Source: Verrucomicrobiota bacterium (GTDB taxonomy: Bacteria > Verrucomicrobiota > Verrucomicrobiia > Verrucomicrobiales > Akkermansiaceae). Taken from it: a DNA stretch of 64,000 nucleotides. A model generated the notes under the pieces. The model worked only from the letters and a program-made list of their open reading frames with translations. It made no database searches and had not been told where the DNA came from. Of this stretch, positions 46,227-55,243 are shown piece by piece. Both the position numbers and the translations under genes were made by a program. How positions within the stretch are numbered: position 1 is the first letter of the stretch; every line of letters starts with the position of its first letter. The stretch is taken from NCBI GenBank assembly GCA_017301995.1, contig JAFLEH010000034.1, positions 1 to 64,000 on the forward strand, written 5' to 3'.

Positions 46227-48635
46227 ATGAAAACCGTTCCATCAACCGCATTTGCCGCAGGCGCGCTTTTGTTATATTGCGCGTCGGATATCCAAGCCGC
46301 CGAATCCGCATCGATCCGGGTGGATGCGGCAAAGCCCGGTCACGCGGTTTCGTCGAATTTGTGGGGGTTGTTCTTTGAAGATATCAATTTGTCGGCCGAT
46401 GGAGGGTTGTATGGCGAGTTGGTGCGCAACCGCTCATTCGAGGATTCCGAGAAACCCGAGCATTGGCAACTGGTGGAGCGCGGAGGTGGCAAGGGACGTA
46501 TCGCGGTGACCGACGAGCGGCCGATTGCCGCCGAACCCGGCAAGTCCTTAAACCGCAGATCCTTGACGATTGAGGTTTCCGGATCCGGGGGCGGTTCGGC
46601 GGTGGGTGTCGCGAACGAAGGCTACTGGGGGGTGCCCGCCAAAGCTGGTGAGTCCTACCTGCTGAGCCTCGCGGCGAGGACGGAAGGGGGGATCAGCGGG
46701 CTGACTGTCGCGCTGGAGTCCTCCGATGGGAAACCACTCGGCTCCGCGCGTGTCGGAGGCGTTGGCTCGGATTGGAAGACTTTCAATGCGAAGATGGTGG
46801 CGTCCGCGACCGACAGCAAGACTCGACTGGTGATCACGGCTTCGGGCGTGGGCAAGGTCTGGCTGGATATGGTGTCATTGTTCCCGGAAAAGACCTGGAA
46901 GAACAGGCCAAACGGCATGAGGCCGGACCTGGCGGAGATGTTGGTCGGTCTGTATCCGAAGTTCCTGCGTTTTCCCGGCGGCTGCTGGGTGGAGGGCAAC
47001 ACGATGGCCGAGTCCTACCGGTGGAAGCAAACCATCGGCCCGCTGCATGAGCGGCGGACGCAGTGGAATATCTGGGGATACTGGGCGACTCACGGTTTGG
47101 GGTATCACGAGTATCTGCAGCTTGCCGAAGATTTGGGTGCGGAGCCGCTGTTTTGCATCAACGTGGGCATGTCCCACCGCGAGAATGTGCCGATGGATAA
47201 AATGGACGAATACGTTCAGGACGCGTTGGACGCTCTGGAATACGCCAACGGGCCGGCCACCAGCCGCTGGGGATCGCTGCGGGCGAAGAACGGCCACCCG
47301 AAGCCGTTCAACATGAAATACATGGAGATCGGCAACGAGAATGGCGGGCCGCCCTACAACGAACGTTGGCCGCTTTTCCACAAGGCGATCAAGGCGAAAT
47401 ACCCCGATGTGAAACTGATCGCCAACCACTGGGCGGGCGGCTATCCTTCCAAGCCCTCGCCCGATCTGGTGGACGAGCATTACTATAGTACTCCCGAGTT
47501 CTTCATCCGCGAGGCGGGGAAATATGACAACTACGACCGCAAAGGGCCGAAAGTATTCGTCGGCGAATACGCGGTGACCCAGAACACCGGGACCGGCAGC
47601 CTGCGGGGCGCGATTGGCGAAGCGGCGTTCATGACGGGACTCGAGCGCAACTCCGATGTCGTCGCCATGGCTTGTTACGCGCCGCTGTTCGTTCATGTGA
47701 ACCACCGGCGCTGGAATCCTGACCTGATCAATTTTGATAACACGCGGGCCTATGGGCTCCCAAGCTATTATGTGCAGCAGATGTTTGCCGCCGATCCCGG
47801 AACGCGGGTGCTCCCGACCACGGTGGAGGCCGCGGAGGCGCCGCTGCCGTTGCCTTCGGGACCGGTGGGTGTGGGAACCTGGAACACGCAGGCGGAGTTC
47901 AAGGATCTGAAGGTGGTGAAGGGCGGACGCGTGATCTATCAGAGCGACTTCACGGCCGGAAAAGGCGGTTGGAAGATGGCCGGCGGAAAATGGGAAACCG
48001 CGGACGGGGTGTTGCGGCAGACCGCCGGCGGCGAAAATGTCCGCGCCATCGTGGAGGGAGTGGATTGCTCGGGCTGCGTCTATTCGCTCAAGGCGAGGAA
48101 AACCGGCGGCGACGAGGGTTTCCTGATCCTGTTCGGCATGGCCGAGCACGGCGCGAAGTCGTGGTGGAACCTCGGCGGTTGGGGCAACCAGCGCCACGCG
48201 TTCGAGCTGGGCGGCGAGGAAAGCGGCGAGGCGCGCGGACACATCGAGACGGGCAAGTGGTATGACATCGTGGTGGATACCTCGGGCGGTCGCCTCAAGT
48301 GCTCGCTCGATGGCAAACAACTGGTGGACATCGTGCCGCCGCGGATCAAGTCGGTGTTTGCCAGTGCCACGCTGGACGAGCCTACGGGCGATATCATCGT
48401 GAAGATTGTCAACGCCGCACCGGACGCGCGTGAGGCGGTGGTGGAACTCTCCGGACTCGGCAAAGTGACGTTGGCCAAGGCGCTGCAGTTGTCCTCCGCC
48501 AATCCGATGGACGAAAACTCGCTCGACGAACCGCTCAAGGTCTCGCCGAAACCGGTGACTCCGGCCGTGGAAGGCAATCGCATCCGCCACACGATGCCCG
48601 GAAACTCTCTGGTGGTGGTGAGGCTGAAACGTTAG
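46227..48635 (+). CDS. Secreted alpha-L-arabinofuranosidase, glycoside hydrolase family 51
   Basis: An 802-residue exported enzyme acting on arabinan or arabinoxylan. The signal peptide is near 1-24 (TAFAAGALLLYCASDIQA). A carbohydrate-binding-like beta domain (about 25-225, SGSGGGSAVGVANEGYWGV) precedes the TIM barrel. The predicted acid/base is E371 in YMEIGNENGG and the nucleophile E447 in VFVGEYAV, an order and spacing typical of GH51. After the barrel a jelly-roll (LamG-like) segment at about 555-720 (FTAGKGGWKMAGGKWETADG) interrupts the C-terminal beta sandwich, as in several bacterial GH51 enzymes. It probably works with the GH127 enzyme encoded at 22421. Confidence 0.9.
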   Translation: MKTVPSTAFAAGALLLYCASDIQAAESASIRVDAAKPGHAVSSNLWGLFFEDINLSADGGLYGELVRNRSFEDSEKPEHWQLVERGGGKGRIAVTDERPIAAEPGKSLNRRSLTIEVSGSGGGSAVGVANEGYWGVPAKAGESYLLSLAARTEGGISGLTVALESSDGKPLGSARVGGVGSDWKTFNAKMVASATDSKTRLVITASGVGKVWLDMVSLFPEKTWKNRPNGMRPDLAEMLVGLYPKFLRFPGGCWVEGNTMAESYRWKQTIGPLHERRTQWNIWGYWATHGLGYHEYLQLAEDLGAEPLFCINVGMSHRENVPMDKMDEYVQDALDALEYANGPATSRWGSLRAKNGHPKPFNMKYMEIGNENGGPPYNERWPLFHKAIKAKYPDVKLIANHWAGGYPSKPSPDLVDEHYYSTPEFFIREAGKYDNYDRKGPKVFVGEYAVTQNTGTGSLRGAIGEAAFMTGLERNSDVVAMACYAPLFVHVNHRRWNPDLINFDNTRAYGLPSYYVQQMFAADPGTRVLPTTVEAAEAPLPLPSGPVGVGTWNTQAEFKDLKVVKGGRVIYQSDFTAGKGGWKMAGGKWETADGVLRQTAGGENVRAIVEGVDCSGCVYSLKARKTGGDEGFLILFGMAEHGAKSWWNLGGWGNQRHAFELGGEESGEARGHIETGKWYDIVVDTSGGRLKCSLDGKQLVDIVPPRIKSVFASATLDEPTGDIIVKIVNAAPDAREAVVELSGLGKVTLAKALQLSSANPMDENSLDEPLKVSPKPVTPAVEGNRIRHTMPGNSLVVVRLKR

Positions 48636-48636
48636 G

Positions 48637-51600
48637 TCAGACTTCCTCCGGATTCAGCCAGCGGAAGGATTTCACCACATAACGCCGGCCGAAGTCGGTG
48701 GCGGTGGATTGCAGCGGGTTGAGGCCGGAGGCGTCCGGGGTGATGGGTTCCGGGCAGCGCTGGACCACCGCCTCGCACCAGGCGCGGGCGACGATCTTGC
48801 CGGAGGCATCGGTGGCGTCGCCGTAGCACCGGATCACGAAGGTGTCCGAGCGCGCGGCGAGCATCGGCCCTAACACCTGGAGCAGGTCGGCTTGGGTGAG
48901 GTAGCCTGGAATGCCCCAGACCTTGCAGTCGGGCTTGAGGGTTTGCTCGAAGCGGGTCGCGTCCTGGATGTTGTCCGGGTGGCGGTAGTTGGGCAGGGAT
49001 TTGGTATTGTCGAGGGGAAATTCCGAGCGGAACGGGTTGTTGAGGCCCGCCGCTTGGATGGCCGCCTCCAGCGCGCCCATCTTGCCGGTGGTGTCATTGG
49101 CCAGACGGCGGTTCACGAAGTCGGCGAGCGAGAGGAACGGCCCGCGTTTGCGGACTTCGGCGACGATCGCGCGGGCGAGCCGGTCGAGTTCGTCGTCGGA
49201 TAGAGCGCGCAGCCCGGTCCATGCGGAATCGGCGTCGGTGGACGTGCCGCTGGACCACTCGCCGCCCTGGGGCGATAGGACCCGCGGAAACGCCGCCGAT
49301 TTTCCGTCGCGGGCGAGGCGCCGGGTGGCTCCCAGAATCGCCTTCCAAGCCTCCACGCTGGTGGAGTTGACGTTGAACGCCCCATCCACGGCGAGAAACC
49401 GTGCGGCCCGGTGGAAATCGGTTAGGTCGGCGGTGGTGGCGGCGGGTCCGGTGACCGGAGCCGGACGCATCCGTCCGTTAGGCAGTGGCTTGCGGGAGGT
49501 TCCGGTTAGGAAATCGCTCTTGGCGGCCTCATCGCCGGTGGAGAGGAAATACGCGTCCCACAGCGTTTGGTTCACCTCGAACGAGAGATCATAGACCAGG
49601 TTGTCGGTGTCCGGATAATCTTGGAAAATCGCGCGGCCCTGGGTGGCCCAGCTTTCCCGGTCGGTGGAGCGTTGGGTGTCCGAGGACCAGCCGATCGCGT
49701 TGGAGTCGAATCCGCCCTTGCGGGTTTCCGTGGAACTGGCGAATTTGGGCGCGGTGCGGTCGAGTCCGCTGAGCGGTCCTGACGCGAGCCGCGGATCGGC
49801 CAGCGAGTTGCCGATGGCGTAGGTGGGATGCCAGATGAACTCGGAGAGTTTCGCGTGCTGGAGTTGCCCTAACGAAAGAACCCCGGTGCCCTTGCGCGGG
49901 ACGTCGAAGAGAATGATCGGACGACCGCCGCTTTCCTGGGGCGGGCCGAACGGGTTGCCGTGATAGCGTCCGCCGCGGGGGACCGGAGTTTGTTCGTCCC
50001 AACCGACCGCCGCGTCATAGAGGTCGCGGGTGTAGGCTCCGAAGAACCATGGCCCGCCGAGATTTCCGGACACCGGCATGGTTCCCGCGATGTTTTCATA
50101 AGGCGAGCGGGTGACATAGGCGGCGCGGGGATTCCAGTTGGCGAGCAACGCGTCCTGGAAGTGCGCGGTGTTGCGCAGGCTGCCGGAACCGATCAGATTG
50201 GACGCGTGTTCGTCGAACCACCGCAGCCGCACGCCATCGCGGGTTCGCACGTTGGGCGGGATCTTGAGCGGTTGGGAGGCTACATCGGTGGTGCCGGTTT
50301 CCTCGACGACCATTTTCTCGTTGACGCTCCACGAAATGCGGGGCTCGCGGCCACCGCCGTATTGGAGGGAGGCGGAAAGCAGGGAGATCTGGGGCAGCGC
50401 GTCGAAGACTTCGAAAGTGATGCCGGTTTGGTTGCCGAGTTTCTTGAGAATCACCCGGCAGTCGTCGCCCTGGTTGCGGATGCCTTCCGCGCTCCAGGCC
50501 CGTGTCGGCGCGAACCAATAGTGGGTTGGTACGAAGTCGATCCCGCCGTCGATCTCACTATCGGAAGTATAATAGCTGCGCGACGGATGGGGTGGCTTGG
50601 TACAGGTGAGGGTGTTGGTTTCAAGCGAGTAATTGTTGCTGTTGGCAAATGGCGGGCGCGCGTATTCGGCCGAGCGTTCGGGCGAGAAGACCAAGCATTC
50701 GCCGGGGGCGAACGTGGTTGGTGGAATCGAAAAATACCAACAGCCCATATAGGGATCGGTGTAGCCTTTGCTGTTCAGGATGCTTCCGTCGCCCGAGGTG
50801 AAGTCCGTGCTGCGTCCGCCTTCGAACCAGATCCACTGGGCAGTGACCTGAAAGCGGGATGAACCGAGCATCATGTATCCGTCCGTCCACATTTCGTGGC
50901 GGCCGTTGCCCTGGATCATGGCGATCGTGCGATCGAGCGTTAGGTTGGCGTTATACGGGTTCCACAGCACGATCCGCGGATAGACATGGAGCCGGACCTG
51001 ATAGGGATGGGCGGGCTTGGTTTGGCCGGGACGCGGGGTGGCCTTGTGGTAGCTCATGTTGTAGAACATCGACCCCTCCACCAGAATGGGACTTAGGTTC
51101 GGCGTGTCCGCTTCCGCGATGGTGGCCGGCTTGAGGTTGGCAAGGGCGAGCTTGTCGGAAGCCGTGACTTGCGGGGTGGGTTCGGTTTTCGGAGTGATGG
51201 CGTCGATGGTGGCATTGCGGAAGGGCGCCTGGATCGTGGCCCAGCGGCGCAGCAGGCCGAACTTCGGCGAGGTGAACCGGTGGCGGGTATCGGGCCAGGT
51301 GAGGCCCATGCGGCTTGCGTCGGCGGAGTTCGCCGGGCCGACGAGGTTATCCTTGTCCGAAATGCCGGGCAGGCCGTTGCGTTCGGGGATATTTCCGTTG
51401 CTGGCGAAGTAGGCGGTGAGATCGCGTTTGAGCCCGCCATCGGCCACGTTGGTTAGAAGACCGGCGGATTGGGTGGTGAAATCGTGGAACCGCGGGGCCA
51501 AAACCGCCTTGTTCTTGGTGAGGACGAGTTCCGCGGTGGCATCGGAGGCAAGCCGGGATTTCCGTATGGCGTCGAGCGGTTCCTCTCCGGTGATGGCTGC

Positions 51601-52329
51601 CGCATCCGCTTCCTGCGAGGTCATGAGACGGAACCAACCGCCGTCGTCGGGCAGGTTCGGGTCCGGTTTGTGATCTTCAAACGCGTCCGGAGTAGCGATG
51701 TTCGCCTTGGTCCCGAGATCTCCCACCCACCAGGCGAAATGCCCGGCTTTTCCGGATGAATCCCCTACGGCGACGCCAGGCGCATGGACTTCCTCAAGCG
51801 GGCTTTTGCCGCCGAGGCTGCCGGGACCCACGAGGCGGATCGGGTTTTCCAGACTCGTGAGGCGCGGGTGAACGGTGGGGAGTACGCCGTTTCCGCTGAC
51901 CAGCCAGGTGAGCGCCTGCTTTTCCCGGTCGCCGGTGGTGTCGCGGGTGTCCTTGAGTCCGCCCGAGGCGTCGTCGCGGACCAGCAGGGGGCCACCGGTC
52001 TTGGATCGGGTGCTCCAGGCTCCGGTCCACTGCCGGTTTGGAACGCGTTCCGATCCTTCGAACATCGCCGCTTGGGCGGTCGTCCTGGTGTCGGAGCCGG
52101 TTTGGCGCTGCAGTTCGCCCAACGCCATCATCATCGCCAGGCGGGCGTTGGCCTTGGCACGGGCCATGTCGCTGAGTTGTCCGCTGTTGCGCAGTGAAAC
52201 CGAGGAAAGGCTGAGCAATCCCACCGCGAGGAGCGTGAGCAGCACCATCAGCGCCAGCACCACGGCAAGCGCGAATCCCCGCGCAGGGTGGTGGCTCGTG
52301 CGTGGCCTGTGGTGAACGGAATGCTGCAT
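48637..52329 (-). CDS. Giant GspK / Verru_Chthon-A-like pseudopilin
   Basis: A 1230-residue protein from ATG 52329; the open frame upstream to 52533 is not supported. A prepilin-like signal with G18 (HPARG^FALAVVLALMVLLTLL) lacks Glu at mature position 5, as in GspK pseudopilins. A helix follows (ARAKANARLAMMMALGELQR). The huge extracellular part has no recognised enzyme motif. Near the end is LSDDELDRLARAIVAEVRKR with FLSLADFVNRRL, the helix-hairpin pattern of GspK. Length and plan recall protein A of the Verru_Chthon cassettes known from Verrucomicrobium and Chthoniobacter, but the B, C and D partners are not adjacent here. It ends 1 nt from the convergent GH51 gene. Confidence 0.75.
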   Translation of the reverse strand: MQHSVHHRPRTSHHPARGFALAVVLALMVLLTLLAVGLLSLSSVSLRNSGQLSDMARAKANARLAMMMALGELQRQTGSDTRTTAQAAMFEGSERVPNRQWTGAWSTRSKTGGPLLVRDDASGGLKDTRDTTGDREKQALTWLVSGNGVLPTVHPRLTSLENPIRLVGPGSLGGKSPLEEVHAPGVAVGDSSGKAGHFAWWVGDLGTKANIATPDAFEDHKPDPNLPDDGGWFRLMTSQEADAAAITGEEPLDAIRKSRLASDATAELVLTKNKAVLAPRFHDFTTQSAGLLTNVADGGLKRDLTAYFASNGNIPERNGLPGISDKDNLVGPANSADASRMGLTWPDTRHRFTSPKFGLLRRWATIQAPFRNATIDAITPKTEPTPQVTASDKLALANLKPATIAEADTPNLSPILVEGSMFYNMSYHKATPRPGQTKPAHPYQVRLHVYPRIVLWNPYNANLTLDRTIAMIQGNGRHEMWTDGYMMLGSSRFQVTAQWIWFEGGRSTDFTSGDGSILNSKGYTDPYMGCWYFSIPPTTFAPGECLVFSPERSAEYARPPFANSNNYSLETNTLTCTKPPHPSRSYYTSDSEIDGGIDFVPTHYWFAPTRAWSAEGIRNQGDDCRVILKKLGNQTGITFEVFDALPQISLLSASLQYGGGREPRISWSVNEKMVVEETGTTDVASQPLKIPPNVRTRDGVRLRWFDEHASNLIGSGSLRNTAHFQDALLANWNPRAAYVTRSPYENIAGTMPVSGNLGGPWFFGAYTRDLYDAAVGWDEQTPVPRGGRYHGNPFGPPQESGGRPIILFDVPRKGTGVLSLGQLQHAKLSEFIWHPTYAIGNSLADPRLASGPLSGLDRTAPKFASSTETRKGGFDSNAIGWSSDTQRSTDRESWATQGRAIFQDYPDTDNLVYDLSFEVNQTLWDAYFLSTGDEAAKSDFLTGTSRKPLPNGRMRPAPVTGPAATTADLTDFHRAARFLAVDGAFNVNSTSVEAWKAILGATRRLARDGKSAAFPRVLSPQGGEWSSGTSTDADSAWTGLRALSDDELDRLARAIVAEVRKRGPFLSLADFVNRRLANDTTGKMGALEAAIQAAGLNNPFRSEFPLDNTKSLPNYRHPDNIQDATRFEQTLKPDCKVWGIPGYLTQADLLQVLGPMLAARSDTFVIRCYGDATDASGKIVARAWCEAVVQRCPEPITPDASGLNPLQSTATDFGRRYVVKSFRWLNPEEV

Positions 52330-52457
52330 GGAAGCGACGGGTAGGTAAATACATCGTGTTTTGCCATTTGGCGAAGGTTTTTTGAGGAAATCCGGCGATT
52401 TCTTCAAAACATCGCTTGATTTCCGACCCCTTACCGGGGCAAATTCCCGCCCCCGCA

Positions 52458-53339
52458 ATGGATTCCACCAAGACACTCCGATTCGCCATCCCCAAAGGCA
52501 GCCTGCAAGAGCCGACCATCGAGCTTCTGGCAAAGGCTGGCTACGAGGTTTACGTTTCCTCCCGCGGATTGCGCCCCGGATCGAATGATTCCGAGCTGGA
52601 TCTCTACATGATCCGCGCCCAAGAGATCGGGCGCTATCTGGGACAGGGATTCATCGACTGCGGGATCACCGGTTACGACTGGGCCTACGAAAACGGCGAG
52701 GAACTGGTGGACCTGGCGGAACTTCCCTACTCGCGGGCCAGCACCCGACCGACCCGCTGGGTGTTGGTGGTGCCGGAAAACTCTCCGATCCGGAAGCCGG
52801 AAGACCTCGAGGGCAAGCGGATCGCCACCGAAGGCGTCGGCATCACCGAGCGCTGGCTCAAGGAGCGTGGAATCAACGCCGAAGTCGAATTTTCCTGGGG
52901 CGCCACCGAGGTGAAGGTGCCGGATCTGGTGGACGCCATCGTCGATGTCACCGAAACCGGTTCCTCGATCAAGGCCAACCGCCTGCGGATCGTGGACACG
53001 CTGCTCACGTCGTTCCCGCACTTCTACGCCAGCCCGGCGGCCGCCGCCGATCCGTGGAAACGCGAGAAAATGGACAAGATCGCCCTGCTCCTCAAGGCCG
53101 CTCTCGGCGCGCGGGGCAAGGTGGGGCTCAAAATGAACCTCCCGCAGGCGCGGCTGCCCGAGTTGCTGGAAACCCTTCCGTCCCTGCGCCGCCCCACCGT
53201 TTCCCAGCTCGCCGGAGAAGAATGGGTGGCCGTGGAAACGGTGATTGACGAAATCATCGTGCGCGACATCATCCCCGACCTCAAGCGCCTCGGCGCGGAA
53301 GGCATCATCGAGTATCCGCTCAACAAGCTGGTTCCGTAA
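52458..53339 (+). CDS. hisG: ATP phosphoribosyltransferase, long form
   Basis: First step of histidine synthesis, joining ATP and PRPP. From ATG 52458 the 293 residues correspond to the long, HisZ-independent type. Catalytic domain blocks are LRFAIPKGSLQEPTIELLAK, GITGYDWAYENGEEL and the PRPP-binding DLVDAIVDVTETGSSIKANR. The C-terminal regulatory domain (about 215-290, KVGLKMNLPQARLPELLETL) would bind histidine for feedback inhibition. The rest of the histidine pathway is not nearby. The gene is divergent from the giant pseudopilin; the 128-nt gap holds both promoters. Confidence 0.93.
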   Translation: MDSTKTLRFAIPKGSLQEPTIELLAKAGYEVYVSSRGLRPGSNDSELDLYMIRAQEIGRYLGQGFIDCGITGYDWAYENGEELVDLAELPYSRASTRPTRWVLVVPENSPIRKPEDLEGKRIATEGVGITERWLKERGINAEVEFSWGATEVKVPDLVDAIVDVTETGSSIKANRLRIVDTLLTSFPHFYASPAAAADPWKREKMDKIALLLKAALGARGKVGLKMNLPQARLPELLETLPSLRRPTVSQLAGEEWVAVETVIDEIIVRDIIPDLKRLGAEGIIEYPLNKLVP

Positions 53340-53380
53340 CCGATCAATCTCACCGCTAACCAAACGACACACAACCAACC

Positions 53381-53485
53381 ATGGGTTCCATCAAGAAACG
53401 CCGTAAAACGAAGATCAACAAGCACAAGCGCAAAAAGCGCATGAAGCAGAACCGCCACAAGAAGCGCCTGCGCTACAAGTCCTAG
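53381..53485 (+). CDS. 34-residue ribosomal protein of the bS22 / AURKAIP1-COX24 type
   Basis: Very short, highly basic frame from ATG 53381 to TAG 53483-53485 (34 residues), reading GSIKKRRKTKINKHKRKKRM and ending HKKRLRYKS. It matches the AURKAIP1/COX24 pattern: an MGSxxKKRRK start followed by alternating Lys/Arg/His. This is the small ribosomal-subunit extra protein bS22 of Mycobacterium and mS38 of mitochondria. It would sit near the decoding centre of the 30S subunit. It lies 41 nt after hisG and is followed by a terminator-like hairpin. Its size makes it easy to miss in automated annotation. Confidence 0.85.
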   Translation: MGSIKKRRKTKINKHKRKKRMKQNRHKKRLRYKS

Positions 53486-53586
53486 TCCGCGCTTGCGGGT
53501 AGGGCCCGGATTTCAGGAACTCAGCCGCCACGTTCACCGCGCCGGCTGAAAGCTCCGAAAACCGGGTGACAGTGAAATCTTCAAAA

Positions 53587-53618
53587 CGCCAAGGCCCGCC
53601 ACCGGCGCGGTCTTGGCG
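53587..53618 (+). terminator. Terminator-like stem after the bS22-type gene
   Basis: CGCCAAG (53587-53593) pairs with CTTGGCG (53612-53618). The loop can form further GC pairs, an A run precedes it and TGTTT follows. It lies about 100 nt after the small ribosomal gene and could work in both directions. Confidence 0.5.
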
Positions 53619-53712
53619 TGTTTGCATGCGGGAGATGCCGAGGGCCAGAGACAAGAATCAAGCAGGGAACCCGGGGCGGTTAGGGAGGTGGCAGTAACTT
53701 CCCGGCTCCGGT

Positions 53713-53797
53713 TTGACACGGATTTCACGGATTTTCACGGATTTTTGCTTTCTCGGTGTTCCTCTGAATCCGTGAAAATTGGTGGAATTCGTGTCAA
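53713..53797. repeat. Long imperfect palindrome upstream of argD
   Basis: Two 31-nt arms (about 53713-53743 and 53767-53797) match at about 27 positions when one is reverse-complemented. The arms contain internal TTTCACGGA direct repeats. The ends are TTGACACG and CGTGTCAA. It is a REP-like intergenic element that would fold into a very stable cruciform or RNA hairpin. The 462-nt gap 53486-53947 holds this element, the hairpin at 53587 and an AGACAAG tract, but no gene. Confidence 0.7.
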
Positions 53798-53810
53798 GTT
53801 ACTCAGGAGA

Positions 53811-53830
53811 GACAAGAGACAAGAGACAAG
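53811..53830. repeat. AGACAAG tandem tract upstream of argD
   Basis: Three perfect tandem GACAAGA units just after the palindrome, of the same AAGAC vocabulary as the tracts at 481-557, 2733-2770 and 4884-5008. Confidence 0.55.
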
Positions 53831-53947
53831 ATGGCGAGGCTCCGATTCATCGCATCTTCATTGGGCTGCGGAGTCAGCACAGCCCGCTTCATTCCTGGTA
53901 TTTCCGGTTTGCCAATGGCGGGTGGGGTGCTACGCTCCGCCCCTTCC

Positions 53948-55204
53948 ATGACCACGCAAGACCGCTACGCCGAACATGTACTCCCGACTTACGGACGATT
54001 TCCCATCGTGCTTGAGCGCGGCGAGGGCGCGCGCGTGTGGGACACGGATGGGCGAGGGTATTTGGATTTCTGCACCGGAATCGCGGTGTGCGCGCTGGGG
54101 CACTGCCATCCGCGGGTGGTGGGGGCGTTGCGCGAGCAGGCCGGCCGCCTGCTGCATGTCTCGAATCTCTATCACACGCTGCCTCAGGTGGAACTGGCGG
54201 AGGAAATCAACACCCGCCATATCAAACTGCCCGGAAAGGTGTTCTTCGCGAACTCCGGTGCCGAAGCCAACGACGGTTTGATCAAATCCGCCCGGCGTTT
54301 CGGCCATCGGCGGACCCAGCCTGATGGTTCGCCCCGCTATGAGGTGATCACATTCCGCATGTCGTTCCACGGGCGGACGCTGGGATCCATGTCGGCCACC
54401 GGCCAGGCGAAGATCCAGGAAGGCTTCGATCCCTTGCTACCCGGATTCCGCTATCTGCCGTTCAATGACATCGCGGCTCTGGAGGAGGGCATCCGGCCTG
54501 AAACAGCGGCGGTTTTGCTAGAACCGATCCAGGGCGAGGGCGGTGTGAACATGGCGACTCCGGAATTCCTGCGCGCCTTGGCCGAGGTTTGCCGGAAACA
54601 TGATCTGCTCTTGATGTTCGACGAGATCCAGACCGGCTTCGGCCGCTGCGGCGAGCCGATGGCTTGGCGCGCGTTGGTTCCCGAGTTGGAACCGGATGGT
54701 GTGTCATGGGCCAAAGGACTCGGCGGCGGGGTGCCGATCGGGGCGTTCTGGCTCAGCGATCGCGCGATTGACTCGGATGGAACCTCCCTGTCGAGCCTGA
54801 TGGGGCCCGGGTCGCACGGATCGACGTTCGGCGGTGGCCCGTTGGTGTGTGCCGCGGCGCTGGAGGTGCTCCGCGAGGTTAGGGAGCGGGATTTGTGCGC
54901 CAACGCGCGCCGCCAGGAAGCGCGGATCCGCGCGACGGTCGGCGGCTGGAAGCTGCCCGTGATCACAGAAGTGCGCGGCATCGGGCTTTTGTTGGGAATC
55001 GGCCTCGATCCCGCCCTCGTTCCCGCGCCCGAGGGGAAAACCGCGGCTCTGGTGGTCGCGAACAAACTGTTGGAAGCCGGATTGCTCGTGCCTGCCGCCG
55101 GACCTAACACCATTCGGCTTCTTCCGCCGCTCAACGTCACCGATGCCGAAGTCGATGAGGCGCTCGGCATCCTCCGCGATACCCTCGCCGCGATTTCCGC
55201 ATAG
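53948..55204 (+). CDS. argD: Acetylornithine aminotransferase
   Basis: PLP-dependent class III aminotransferase, 418 residues from ATG 53948, making N-acetylornithine in arginine synthesis. The PLP lysine is K256 in SWAKGLGGGVPIGAF. The phosphate and pyridine-ring contacts are in NSGAEANDGLIK and LLMFDEIQTGFGR (D225). GSHGSTFGGGPLVC is the typical downstream block. The upstream in-frame ATG 53831 adds 39 residues without family resemblance and overlaps the repeat region, so it is not used. The argF gene follows after 39 nt, which fits ArgD; related transaminases such as LysJ/AstC are the alternatives. Confidence 0.9.
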   Translation: MTTQDRYAEHVLPTYGRFPIVLERGEGARVWDTDGRGYLDFCTGIAVCALGHCHPRVVGALREQAGRLLHVSNLYHTLPQVELAEEINTRHIKLPGKVFFANSGAEANDGLIKSARRFGHRRTQPDGSPRYEVITFRMSFHGRTLGSMSATGQAKIQEGFDPLLPGFRYLPFNDIAALEEGIRPETAAVLLEPIQGEGGVNMATPEFLRALAEVCRKHDLLLMFDEIQTGFGRCGEPMAWRALVPELEPDGVSWAKGLGGGVPIGAFWLSDRAIDSDGTSLSSLMGPGSHGSTFGGGPLVCAAALEVLREVRERDLCANARRQEARIRATVGGWKLPVITEVRGIGLLLGIGLDPALVPAPEGKTAALVVANKLLEAGLLVPAAGPNTIRLLPPLNVTDAEVDEALGILRDTLAAISA

Positions 55205-55243
55205 GAAGGCAAAACCGTTTTCCAATCTACCATAAATCCGATC

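Noticed and set aside
53613..53951. 112-codon frame between the bS22-type gene and argD
   Set aside because: It runs through the palindrome and AGACAAG repeat and its translation (FDTDFTDFHG and similar) is a typical spurious product of such repeats.
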